NCBI GenBank assembly: GCA_963585895.1
Contig: OY757904.1
Location: forward strand, 29,425,136-29,489,135
DNA length: 64,000 nt
From: Sepioteuthis lessoniana
Lineage: Eukaryota > Mollusca > Cephalopoda > Myopsida > Loliginidae
Reading direction: 5' to 3'
Shown in pieces: positions 43,981 to 54,852 of this stretch; positions within the stretch are counted from its first letter, which is position 1, and each line of letters begins with the position of its first letter. A model generated the notes under the pieces. That model made no database searches and had not been told where the DNA came from. It saw nothing but the letters and a program-made list of their open reading frames with translations. The position numbers and the translations under genes were made by a program.

Positions 43981-45850
43981 GGATTAATTGATATTTATTT
44001 CAACAGCTTGTCAACCCATCTAGAATTATTTTGGGCTTCAAGTCTAGAGAATCACAATATTGATACATTTTTTGTGCAATTGTTTCTGAAGAGGTTTTTA
44101 GAAATAATTATATATCAAGCATTCCTATCAAATACAGACAATTTTCACACAGTTGTATGTTTTCAAGCATTTATCTCTAAAATGAATAATAATATGCTTC
44201 CGAGAAAATATGCATAGTTAATAATAACCATGTGCTTGTACACACTTATAGGGTGTCAAGTAACCAATATTAACCCTTGGTAAACAATTATAACTTCATG
44301 TAAGTATTCTTGATAAAAAATAGTTTACCGCAATCTGCCATCATGTATTCTTATCCAAAACAGAGATTTATAAAAGATGGGCCCCTCAGGAACATGAAAA
44401 CTATAGATCAGGAATAGACCTGTGAGGAATAGCAATGAACAGGTTCAACACAATTCTAAAATCTCTAAAATTGGAGCCTAAATATCAAATGCTGTTTCGT
44501 GTTATATCCAGGACACTCGTTTTTGAGGAGTCTTACTCTTCTGCTGGAGACACGATGCTTTGTAACCTGCGCCCGTAGAGCGAGAATTGTTTGGGAAAAG
44601 CTAAAAAATATAGATATATATTTGAATCAGATAAATCAATCTGAAAACGTTAAGATCAAAGATCGTTTGTCTCATTGGAAATTTAATTGGACTTTTTTAA
44701 AATCAAATAACCACCCTCCTTTGGAATATTTGGTTTTCAACGAGCTGCATTCATTTTGAATAATACTGAGATACGAGCAGGTGAATAACCAGATACAAAC
44801 CATATATCTTGAGGAAATGCCTTGTTCTTCCACTCTGAATTGAAGCATTATTTCACTGGAACAGGAATATATGCCCACCGATCCGATAACCAGAGAATTT
44901 GCATTTCCCAGCATATGTACGTATCCTACCTCGTTAAGACAGCTGTCAAGAAGTTGAATGACATGTTTCTACCGATTTCAATGACACTTTCAGTTGTCTA
45001 CCGCCCAAAACAATCGTCCTCAAAAATGTTTACTTTCAAAGTCATATATCAGGTAATTAATACCATTGACCATCTTGGAAATCAATTCACTGTCTTTTGG
45101 TTTGTAAATATGATCCAAGACAAAATATCATCCAATCCAATGGGTTCATATAGATATGTATGCAAATTGGTGATTTCGTAATAACACATTTTATAGTCTC
45201 TGTATGAAGGTAAATTCAGTTTCTGCATTCAGACGTGCCACGGGCTGCAGAGCTTTGATAATTGCCTTCGCAACGTGATCACTTGTCTTGGTTTTACAAA
45301 ATCTGTTTTTGGTTCCATTATTTTCCGGATTACGCGAAAAAAAAAATCACAACTGTCTGACTTCGATTAATTCGCTCTGCTATTGTCAGCAAAATCTACA
45401 ATTCTACCCTGCTTAGATTCACTCAATTTTTTTTTTCTCTTTCCCAGAATTCGTTGAAGTAAAGCATTTGAAATGTTCTTTTTTTTACTTAGAATTTTGT
45501 ATTTTATGCAACAGAAATAGATGAAATCATTTTTCTATCCCAATTATTGTTACCGAGTCTAACGTTTGGTGGCCAAGAAAAATTGTCAGCAATTAAAATC
45601 TCATAATTATGGCTCAAATCCTGACAGTTAGAAAGTGCTTCTAATATGGTTATCATAGTAGAGAAAACAAACGTAAAGTTATTCAAAATTTCCCTTGAAT
45701 TACAAGGCTATATGTATCACATTTGTTTAAACTAAAAGAAAATCAATTTTTTTTTAGAAATTACACTAAAAAATGTCAACTAGACTTTCACTCTAATTAG
45801 TTCGTAAATGTCTATATTTATGATTATTTATTTACTTCTACGTATCCACA
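43981..45850. other. AT-rich spacer with unassigned frames
   Basis: Plus frames at 44499-44759 (86 codons) and 44822-45181 (119 codons) are the longest. Neither shows a motif, a clear signal peptide or splice-site support that I can recognise. Confidence 0.35.
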
Positions 45851-45870
45851 TCTATCTATCTATCTATCTA

Positions 45871-45921
<51 letters not shown>
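45851..45921. repeat. Compound (TCTA)n(TA)n microsatellite
   Basis: About 6 TCTA units, then about 23 TA units. A CA-rich stretch follows at 45935-45990. Confidence 0.95.
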
Positions 45922-45923
<2 letters not shown>

Positions 45924-46168
45924 TTCTCTGTAGACACACACACAAACACACACACATACACACACACGCGCACCCCCCCACACACACATATCGAGAGAGA
46001 TAGATAGATAGATAGGAATGTATTGATGAAAGTAATCCGAATAAAATTTTCAAAACTGAATAAAATATAGTCTTGTAGATAATATAAGAAATATGATTAT
46101 TGCCAGGATACGTGACTTTTTTTATGTTTCATGAGTTCTATGCAATATTCAGGAATAAATATGGAATA

Positions 46169-46170
<2 letters not shown>

Positions 46171-46231
<61 letters not shown>
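46171..46231. repeat. (TA)n microsatellite
   Basis: About 30 TA units. Confidence 0.97.
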
Positions 46232-46235
<4 letters not shown>

Positions 46236-47011
46236 CTAAGATATAGAAATTCACACTCACATGAATTAATACAGAATACCGTACTAATCCGAAAATGTAT
46301 TGAGATAATTATGAAGCAATTTTCAAACAGGACTGAAATGTCAACACTGCTTCAGTTTTAACAGATTTTCTATTTATTGCAATGAATGCGTTGTTTCATT
46401 GTTTCTTAATATCTCCCCACTTTTTCCTTCTTTCATTCATTCTTTTTTGTGTGTCTAAAAGTATTTATTTTATTTATTTAGTCTATTGATTTTATATCTG
46501 TGAATTTATCTTTATTGAGCATCTAATGGTCCCGTTCTGCCATTGATTTTAGAGGTATATATAAATGATGTATGGCTGAGGTAATGTTTATCAGTGCGGA
46601 AAATTGAATCGACGAGCAAGGTTAAAACTCTGCCCGAAGCTGTTTACATTCAGTTCAATATAATGTCATGGAGAAAGACACGGATATATATCTTTTTTCT
46701 TCTACATATGGGTAAAACGTCGTCTATCGAGCATTGACCAGAAATGGATTTAAAGGAAAAGTCTAATTTCAAAATTCGAATCTAATGATGGTTCCAAGGT
46801 CTACATAAGATATAAAGAACATACTTTAAGATAAAGTAAAGGTAAAAGGATCGTAAATGCAAATGAATAATGAAATCATGAGAGAGACTGTCTGGGGGTA
46901 AATTCTTTCTACGACTATCTACAATGATAATGATAATGATCATGCTGATGATGATTTGAAAGATGTATGTATTACCTGGTCCAGTTAAATGACAATGAAT
47001 CTTCATGAATT

Positions 47012-47016
<5 letters not shown>
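46232..47016. other. AT-rich spacer
   Basis: Nothing recognisable. Confidence 0.5.

Positions 47017-47052
<36 letters not shown>
47017..47052. repeat. (TA)n microsatellite
   Basis: About 18 TA units, directly at the truncated 5' end of the RTE copy. Confidence 0.97.
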
Positions 47053-47056
<4 letters not shown>

Positions 47057-47528
47057 CCTGACCGATAAAATGAAACGCAGTTTCTTCCAGGCAGCAGTTG
47101 TATCGATACTACTATATGGATGCACTACTTGGACGCTAACTAAACAGCCGAAGAAGAAACTAGACGGCAGTTACACAAGAACAGTGAGAGCAATATTGAA
47201 CAAGTCCTGTCGTTTACACCCCACAAGACACAAAACTATATGGCCACCTGCCTCCCATCACGAAAACTATACAAGTTACACGAACTAGACACGCGGAACA
47301 CTGCTGGAGAAGCAAGGACGAACTCATCAGTGATGTACTCCTATGGACCCCCGCATATGGCCAAGCAAAAGCAGGACGACCAGCTCGAACATACATACAA
47401 CAGCTACGTGAGGATACGGGATGTAACCCTGAAAACCTGCCAAGAGCGATGAATGATAGGGAGAAGTGGCGAGAGAGGGTCAGGGATATCCGTGCTGGCG
47501 GCGCGACATGATGATGATGATGATGATA
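47053..47528 (+). mobile_element. RTE LINE 3' end
   Basis: The frame begins at SDLTDKMKRSFFQAAVVSI, then LLYGCTTWTLTKQPKKKLDG and YTRTVRAILNKS. It breaks near 47270 and continues in other frames through HCWRSKDEL, GRPARTYIQQL and REKWRERVRDIRAG to the (ATG)n tail at 47508-47528. TA repeats flank both ends, suggesting insertion into a TA tract. Confidence 0.9.
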
Positions 47529-47631
47529 TATATGCGGGTGTTGTGGGGTGAGTGAGAGACATGCAAACAGAAATACAGAGATACGAAAATAAGTCGAAAA
47601 GAACTTTTTCTCGTTATATCGTCCTTCAGTC

Positions 47632-48840
47632 ATTTGTCTAGTCGGTTAGGGCTGTCGAACACACCGACTGCACCTCTGCAGAGGGTTAAGACCCCACCTT
47701 CACCCAATGAGTGTCCTCGATATGACACTAAAAAATCTGATGGTGAGGTTCCAGTGATGCTGGAACTTTGGGGAATGCGGAGTACCCCTTTATTGCCATC
47801 GCTCCCAGGTCGACTCTGGCCCGGAGTAGTAGCATCTGATATGGGTCATATCTATGGGTTAAATAGAACTAAACCATGCTTCCTTTACTCTACTGATGTT
47901 TGGATTTAAATTGCGAATTTATGCTAAACTGAACTGTTTAAAATGGAACTGTTTTGACATTTAAAATGCATGCTAATGCTAAACTGAAATGCTCGAAATA
48001 GAACTGATTTGACGTTTAAACTGAATACTTACGCTGAACTGAATTATCTGAAATAAAACTGTTTAACATTTAAGTCTGTGTATTGTAGAATACACTGAGG
48101 TACCCCTGCAGAGATGTAAGACCACCCAATGAGAGCCCTGAGGGTGTCGCCCCAGTAATGCATATTGGGGAATACGGAGCACCCCTTCAGTGCCATTACT
48201 CCTTGGTCCACTCTGGCCAGAGTGGTAGCACCCGATAAGGCTCTATCTACGGATAAAATAGGACTAACGGCATTGTAATGCTTAACTTAATTGTGTAATT
48301 AAACTGAATAGCTTGAAATAGAAATGTTTTTTGAGAATTAGACCGTACTTACATTTAAACAGCGTGCTTATGCTAAACTGAACTATTAGAAATAAACATA
48401 TTTTTTTTAATCCTCATACTGTATCTACACTAAACTGAATTGTTTAACATAGAACTGCTTTGACAATTATCTGAGTGCAAACAAAATCTGTACTTAAGCT
48501 AAACTGAATTAGCTGAATTAGAACCGCTTGACTAAACCGAATAGCTAGAAATAGAAATATTTTTCACTATTAAATTGTACTTACATTTAAACTGCGTACT
48601 TATGCTAAACTGGATTGTTTTAAATTGAACTGTTTTTGACATTGAAATTGTATTTACACTAAATTGAATTTTTATATATAACTACATGAATAGTTTAAAA
48701 TAGAAATGTTTTTTACAATTAAGCTGATTACTCGGGATAAACTGATTTTTAAAAAAATAGAACTGATTATTTTCATAAAAATGGATTTACCATTAAATAG
48801 CCTACAAATGTTAATATGCCATAAAACCCAACCAACCAAA
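47632..48840 (+). repeat. Composite block: two SINE-like units and ~55-bp degenerate repeats
   Basis: The unit at 47632-47900 (CACCGACTGCACCTCTGCAG, CCCAATGAGTGTCCT, GGGGAATGCGGAG) recurs diverged at 48085-48265 and also at 57795-57985. Between and after these, GCTAAACTGAA recurs at 47923, 47978, 48033, 48372, about 48430, 48498 and 48604. The block ends at 48800-48835 with ATATGCCATAAAACC, resembling the tail of the 15591 SINE. Confidence 0.7.
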
Positions 48841-49009
48841 CAACGAACCTTCAGTCATTGTTAGGAGAGAACTCCCTTTTTACAAAGCGTTTTTTTAAGT
48901 TTTTGAAATAAAAAATTAAAAATGAGTTGATATAGACGATAAGATAAGCGATGGAAATTGAATTAGTGGCGTAGCATATCCGTTTGTTAAATGAAAATTC
49001 CCTTACCAT

Positions 49010-49028
49010 TATATATATATATATATAT

Positions 49029-49103
<75 letters not shown>
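49010..49103. repeat. (TA)n with interruptions
   Basis: Long TA tract interrupted by ACATAC and GTA. Confidence 0.95.
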
Positions 49104-49306
49104 AGTTTAAATCCTGGACGAGACTGATAATACAGTTGGGAAAGGAATGGATCCAATTATTCTCCCTCCAGCTATCGGTGAAAAGTAGGGCAGACTGATT
49201 TCTTCAGCCTTGGTGAGGGAATTATTCTAGGAGAAAGAAAACTCTGTGTTCAAACCTGCTAAACTCTGCTTAAAAATTGCATCATATCCAACCCAAGGTG
49301 AGGGAT

Positions 49307-49308
<2 letters not shown>
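49104..49308. other. Short spacer
   Basis: No recognised feature. Confidence 0.4.
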
Positions 49309-49349
<41 letters not shown>

Positions 49350-49350
49350 T
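49309..49350. repeat. (TA)n microsatellite
   Basis: About 20 TA units with one ATACAT interruption. Confidence 0.95.
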
Positions 49351-49538
49351 ATGGAAAGAGAGTGTGTGAGGAAGTTTCATCTGATGAATGCATCTTTAAT
49401 GCTGAAAAAATTATCCATGAAAACAAGATAAAGAACAAATATATTCATTATTTTAGGACTTATCCTCTACTGGTCAGCATTTAGACTTTCTCTTTAGTTA
49501 TTAAACTACTTTAAAACGATTTGTTTGTTTAACTATGA

Positions 49539-50182
49539 TAATCATCATCATCATCATCATGTCGCGCTGGTAGCACGGATATTCCTGACCCTCTCTCGCC
49601 ACTCCTCCCTATCGTTCATCGCCCTAGGCAGGTCTTCAGGACAACATCCCGTATCCTCACATAGCTCCTGAATGTATGTTTGTGCTGGTCGTCCTGCTTT
49701 TGGACGGCCATGTGTGGGGGTCCATAAGAGTACATCTCTTATGAGTTCTTCCCTGCTTCTCCAGCAGTATCCTGCATGTCTGGTTCGTCTAACTTAGATA
49801 GTTTTCGTGATAGGAGGCAGGTGGCCGTACAGTTAGTGTCTTGTGGGGTGTTGCCCCCAGGACTTGTTCAAGATTGCACGCAGCATTCTTGTGTAATTGC
49901 CGTCTAGCTTCTTCTCCAGCCGTTTTGTTGGCGTCCATGCAGTGCACCCATATAGCAGTATCGATGTGACCGCTGCCTGGAAGAAACTACGTTTCATTTT
50001 ATCGGTTAGGTCTGATTTCCATATAATCGATAGCCGATTGATAGCTGTCCATGCTTTCGTTAACGTCGTTTCGATGTCCTTTTCGGTTGATTCGACGCTG
50101 CTTCCTAGGTAAGTGAATTTGTCTACTAGTTTAAGAGCGGTTCCTTCTAGAGTGGAGATGTCCCCCGTTTGATAATAGCACA
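49539..50182 (-). mobile_element. RTE LINE 3' portion
   Basis: (CAT)n at 49541-49560 is the tail. The minus frame 49833-50252 reads GDISTLEGTALKLVDKFTYLGSSVESTEKDIE in overlapping pieces, then SDLTDKMKRSFFQAAVTSILLYGC and KLDGNYTRMLRAILNKSW. The first ~25 residues of that frame are not RTE. At about 50180 the element is cut by a (TAA)n tract and the plus-strand Dong-like LINE. Confidence 0.9.
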
Positions 50183-51420
50183 TAATAATAATAATAATAA
50201 TAGATTTTATCAAAAAAATATCAACAACTGGGAGGAAATGACACGAAAACATACTATCAGCCGGATGCCAAAGAAACCGAACGAATTTGGACTAAAATAT
50301 GCCAAACAAAAAAAAAAACATATCGAAAAGGCTGAATGGATAAACACTATGACAAGAGAACTAGAAGGACTCAAAGAAGGCTCGAAAGCGGAAATGCACA
50401 TCGATTTAATCAAAACGACAATAAAAAAATGTTTCAAACTGGAAAACGCCAGGCTATGATGGAATACATGGTCTCTGGTACAAGAAATTCACCTCTATTC
50501 ACGATATACTAGCACTAGAAATGAACAGATGCTTCCAAGGAGCAAAAGGACCGCTCCAAACAATTACAGATCGATAACTTGCCTACCGATGATGTAGAAA
50601 ATATTAAAAGCACAAATAAGAGAGGGGATTTAGTATCACTTAAAAACCACGGATAGTTCACTGAGGAACAGAAAGGATGGCGCAAAGGATACAGAGGCAC
50701 AGCAGATTTTACTTTACATCAGAGTAATTTGACACATCCTAAATGAGAGCAAGACCAGACGGAAAAAATCTAGCTATGGTTCCCATTGACTACAGAAAGG
50801 CATATGATATGGTTCCGCAAGGCTGGATAATAAATTGCCTGAAAATGTACAAAATATCACATTAAATCATAAACTTTATCGCAAAAACCATGAAAACCTG
50901 GAGAGTGGAGTTGACCGCAGAAGGAAGAAGCTTAGCTGAAACAAAGATCCAAAGAGGTATTTTCTAAGGAGATGCATTATCACCACTTATTATTCATGAT
51001 TGCCATTTCGCCACTTAACCGCATACTCAGAAAATGAACTGACGGATACAATCTTAGTAGATTGTAAGAAAAGATCAATCATCAAATGTACATTAATGAC
51101 ATCAAACTATTTGCAAAAATGAAAAAGAACTAGAAACTCTAATACACGTAGTGAGAATATACAGTCAGGACATACGAATGGGATTTGGCATAGAAAAATG
51201 TACCATGATTGTAATGAAAAGTGGCAAACCACATATGACTGACGGAATGGAACTACTAAATCAAGACAAGATTAAAACGTTCGGAGAAAACGAAGCTTAC
51301 AAATACTTGGGTAACTTTGAGGCTGACACCATCAAACAAGTGGAAATGAAATACAAAATTCTCAGGAGAACTAGAAAACTCTTCGAGACAAAACTCTTGC
51401 CGAAACCTTATCAAATGTTC
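50183..51420 (+). mobile_element. Dong/R4-like LINE internal fragment, plus strand
   Basis: (TAA)n at 50183-50204 precedes a 5'-truncated coding region. Pieces: FYQKNINNWEEM, KAEWINTMTRELEGLKEG (50169-50459), frame-broken RT, and MYINDIKLFA at about 51090 (the family YMDD is YIND, catalytic Asp lost). Then 51151-51450 reads IYSQDIRMGFGIEKC, MELLNQDKIKTFGENEAYKY and RRTRKLFETKL. The zinc finger and endonuclease are missing; it ends at the hairpin repeat. Confidence 0.85.
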
Positions 51421-51423
51421 TTG

Positions 51424-51485
51424 AAACTGCCATGTAACCACATCAGCAGGCTTTCTGCACGGGTATTCAAAATATACGTAAGAGG

Positions 51486-51537
<52 letters not shown>

Positions 51538-51592
51538 CCTCTTATGTATATTTTGAATATCCGTTCATGTGGTTCCATGGCAGTTCCAATAA
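51424..51592. repeat. Long inverted repeat around a (TA)n core
   Basis: The left arm (51424-51487, including GTATTCAAAATATACGTAAG) and the right arm (51535-51592) are reverse complements with few mismatches and one ~13-nt insertion. The core is about 24 TA units, itself self-complementary. Confidence 0.85.
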
Positions 51593-51738
51593 CATATTCA
51601 CGATCTTTCTTCACCTCTGGTCTATGAGGCATTGTCTGTAACTCTTGCGTGGAATTGTAAAGCCATATGGATACGTCACTTTTTTTCGTTAAGAAGCTTT
51701 TATTTATTTTGTATACCTTCGAAAAATTGCTTTTTGAT

Positions 51739-51758
51739 GTAATAATAATAATAATAAT

Positions 51759-51788
<30 letters not shown>
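51739..51788. repeat. (TAA)n(TA)n
   Basis: About 8 TAA units followed by TA units that run into the Tc1 left end. Confidence 0.95.
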
Positions 51789-51793
<5 letters not shown>

Positions 51794-53382
51794 CACGCAT
51801 AAGTATTGATACATGTCATTTTCTGTTACAACTCTAGTTTATGTTCGCCATTTTGCATGATATTTAGTACATAATATCTGGCAAAGTTTTGAAGTTGTAT
51901 GTGGAAGAAAAATTAAAGCGTCATCGTTGAATCCCTTTTTTTATCAACGTTCAAAATTACCCAATGCAAAAGTATTGGATACATAATACTTTTTCCAAAT
52001 TTCCAATCGAAAATTTGTATTTTAAAAGACTTTAAATATTCAAATTTTCGATAGTATTGGAATATTAATCAGAGAAGCACACAATGTTTTCAAGATACTG
52101 CAACTAATCATCTGACTCTCTGATGTGAATTTTGCAATTCAAGAATTAAAAATTGCAAAAACTAAAGAATTATCCAGAGATATGCGATATAGAATTATTG
52201 AACCTCTCAAAGGAGGACAAGGTAACCGAAAAATTAGCAAAGAAATGAATCTAGCACTAAGTGCAGTAGGAAATATCACCAGAACGTATAAGAAGTATGG
52301 TGACGGTACTGCAAAACATCCAAGAAATGGAAGACCGAGAAAAATAAATGAGCGTACTTCAAGGTGGATCAGCTGAAATGGACAAATAAATCCCTTCATA
52401 ACTTGTTCTGATATTAATACTGATCTTGAGTGTTCTGGAATTTATGTAAATAAAGATACCATTAGCAGAGCTCAATATAATACAGGCTGTAATTCAAGAT
52501 CACAAAGAAAAGGGCCTTTACTGAAAACTAAACATGTCAAAGACCGATTAAAGTTTGTTAAAACTTATGAAAATAAAGGTTTGGAGTTTTGAGAAAAGCC
52601 AATCTGGTTGGATAAAACGAAAATTGAACTATTCGGAAGGAACACATCGACAAGTATTTGGCGAAAAAATGGCACTTCCTTCAAGAAGCACAATACTATC
52701 CCCATAGTTAAGTTTGGGGGTGGTTCCATTATGATATGGGGGTACTTTTCGTCCAAGGGCACTGGTGAGTTACAAGTTATCCATGGTAGAATGAATGGTA
52801 GCATGTACAGGGAGATTCTAGAGAAGAACCTTCAGATATCTGCAACCTCTTTAGGACATGGTCGGAATTTTGTGCTTCAACACGACTATATTTCCAAACA
52901 TACCGCAATACTTACAAAGGAATGATTTGAAAATAATGGTATCAGTACTTTCAATTTGCCAAGTCAGTCTCCTGACTTGAATCCAAATGCAAATTTGTGG
53001 AATAATTCGAAGTTTAAAGTTCATAATCGGAATCCACAGAATATGAAGCAATTAGAGGAATTATGCAAGGAAGAATGGGGTAAAGCAACGCTGGATTAGC
53101 GTGGAAAACTTGTGGCCAACTATAGAAAGCGACTGGAAGCAGTGAAACAAAACAAAGGCTACGCAACAAAATATTAAATTGAAGTATCCCATACTTTTGC
53201 ATAGGGTAATTTTGAACTTTGATAAAAAAAAAGTATTACACCACGAGCTTTTAATTTCCCTTCTGCATACAACTAAAAAAAACTTTCTGAGATATTACTT
53301 ACCAAATATCGGGCAAAATGGCGAACATAAACTAGAGTTATAACAGAAAATAAGATGTATCCAATACTTATGCGTGTCACAG
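51789..53382 (+). mobile_element. Tc1-like DNA transposon with long inverted repeats
   Basis: Ends GTGACACGCATAAGTATTG at 51790 and its reverse complement ending at 53382. The terminal repeats are about 190 bp each, with a second related motif (AATGCAAAAGTATTGG) at the inner end, an IR/DR-like arrangement. Length about 1.6 kb is normal for Tc1. It sits inside a TA microsatellite: TA repeats abut both ends. Confidence 0.93.
52125..53180 (+). pseudogene. Tc1 transposase, inactive
   Basis: The N-terminal paired-like HTH is at 52125-52376: KTKELSRDMRYRIIEPLKGG, then ISKEMNLALSAVGNI, RKYKKYG-like and NGRPRKINERTSRWIS ending in a TGA. The catalytic part continues from about 52590: WLDKTKIELFGRN (first Asp), KFGGGSIMIWGYFSSKGTGEL, LQHDYISKHTA (second Asp, family QHDNDPKHT) and NPNANLW, where the catalytic Glu of NPIENLW is Ala. 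The end reads KRLEAVKQNKGYATKY. At least three stops plus the lost Glu make it dead. Tc1 transposase cuts and pastes at TA. Confidence 0.92.
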
Positions 53383-53684
53383 TATATATATATATATATC
53401 TTTATATTATTCAACGCCAAGTTAGCCGATGGTTGGAAATATTCTATCTTCTTTTTTTCTATCTATCTATCTAGTTATTATCAGTGTGACTTATTTGTGC
53501 ATTTTTTACTTTAATAATATTTGAAAAGCTATTGCGTGTATAAGATATTAAACGTCCTTGGTATATGGATGTAGAAATTGTCCTGCATTTTCTTTTGTTG
53601 TATTCACTGTCATTATATACTATTTCTACCACTGGTACTTTGAGAGCGCGGATTCGTCGAAATCATCTTCCCCATTACCAACAC

Positions 53685-53726
<42 letters not shown>

Positions 53727-54007
53727 TGGAAATTATAAGAAATTTTGTTCCAACTTCATTACAAATTGAGTTTCTTATCTTCATTTCTAATTTTTTCGTA
53801 AGGGCTCCCTTTGTTTAGGTTTACGTGTTAGGAGATAATTAAGATGCTAAAAACATTTATCTTCAATGCAAAGAATAGTGTTTTTCAGTTATTTAATGAA
53901 ATCTTAAAAAATTTGTTTATTTTGATGGAATTATTTAAAATAAAAAATGGCGGAGTGATAAGGAGAATCCCGTGACTTCCAATAATGTTCTAAGTTTTCT
54001 TGAATGC
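53383..54007. other. Spacer with short TA tracts
   Basis: TA at 53383-53399 and 53689-53722, and TCTA units near 53459. No gene is seen. Confidence 0.6.
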
Positions 54008-54142
<135 letters not shown>

Positions 54143-54852
54143 GACAGCGTTTCTTCGTTAAGGCATATTTAGTTAAATATTATAAACATCCTCTCGGTAC
54201 ATATTTTTGTATCGACCCTTTGAAATTGCCATATAGTTGTTTTGATATCCGGTTGGAATTAGCTTACACATTTTGCGTATTTAACTGGTTCCCAAATATT
54301 TTTGCACCCCTCTCGGGCCATCATCAAGTGTTTTATTTATTGTAAAAGTAAAACATAGCGTTTTATATATATCGGTAATTTTTTTGTCTTGAGATAGTGT
54401 AATTATATATAAAATTAAAAAAAGTTACATTAGTATAAATATAACACTGAATTCTACTTTTGAAATATATACAACCCTTGAAAATGCTGCAAAAGGAGCA
54501 TGAACATACTTGGGAACATGTTTAATACGGAAAATCTGTTAGACAATTTTAGCCAAATATCAGAATCACTATAAAGCGATTTGAATGGATGAAAACAAAA
54601 AATATGTTGATAAAGGATTTCTATAATATATAATAAAATATATATTCTGCATATTGAATATTCAATCGTGAGCAAAAAAGATTTGTAATATTTTGGTACG
54701 TGCTAGATTGCAAGGCAGTCGAATCAGTTTCAGCCAAGGGTTGGTAGTCACGTGGTAGTTGGGGACACGACACGTTATTCATTTCATATATGAAGGGGAT
54801 TTGAATTCCGTTCTAATGAACATGCTTGGGTTGAGGCGCATCGACCACATGA
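54143..54852. other. AT-rich spacer
   Basis: Nothing recognisable. Confidence 0.5.

Noticed and set aside
44822-45181. 119-codon frame as a host exon
   Set aside because: No domain, no clear splice sites and no neighbouring exon were recognised, so it is left as an unassigned frame.
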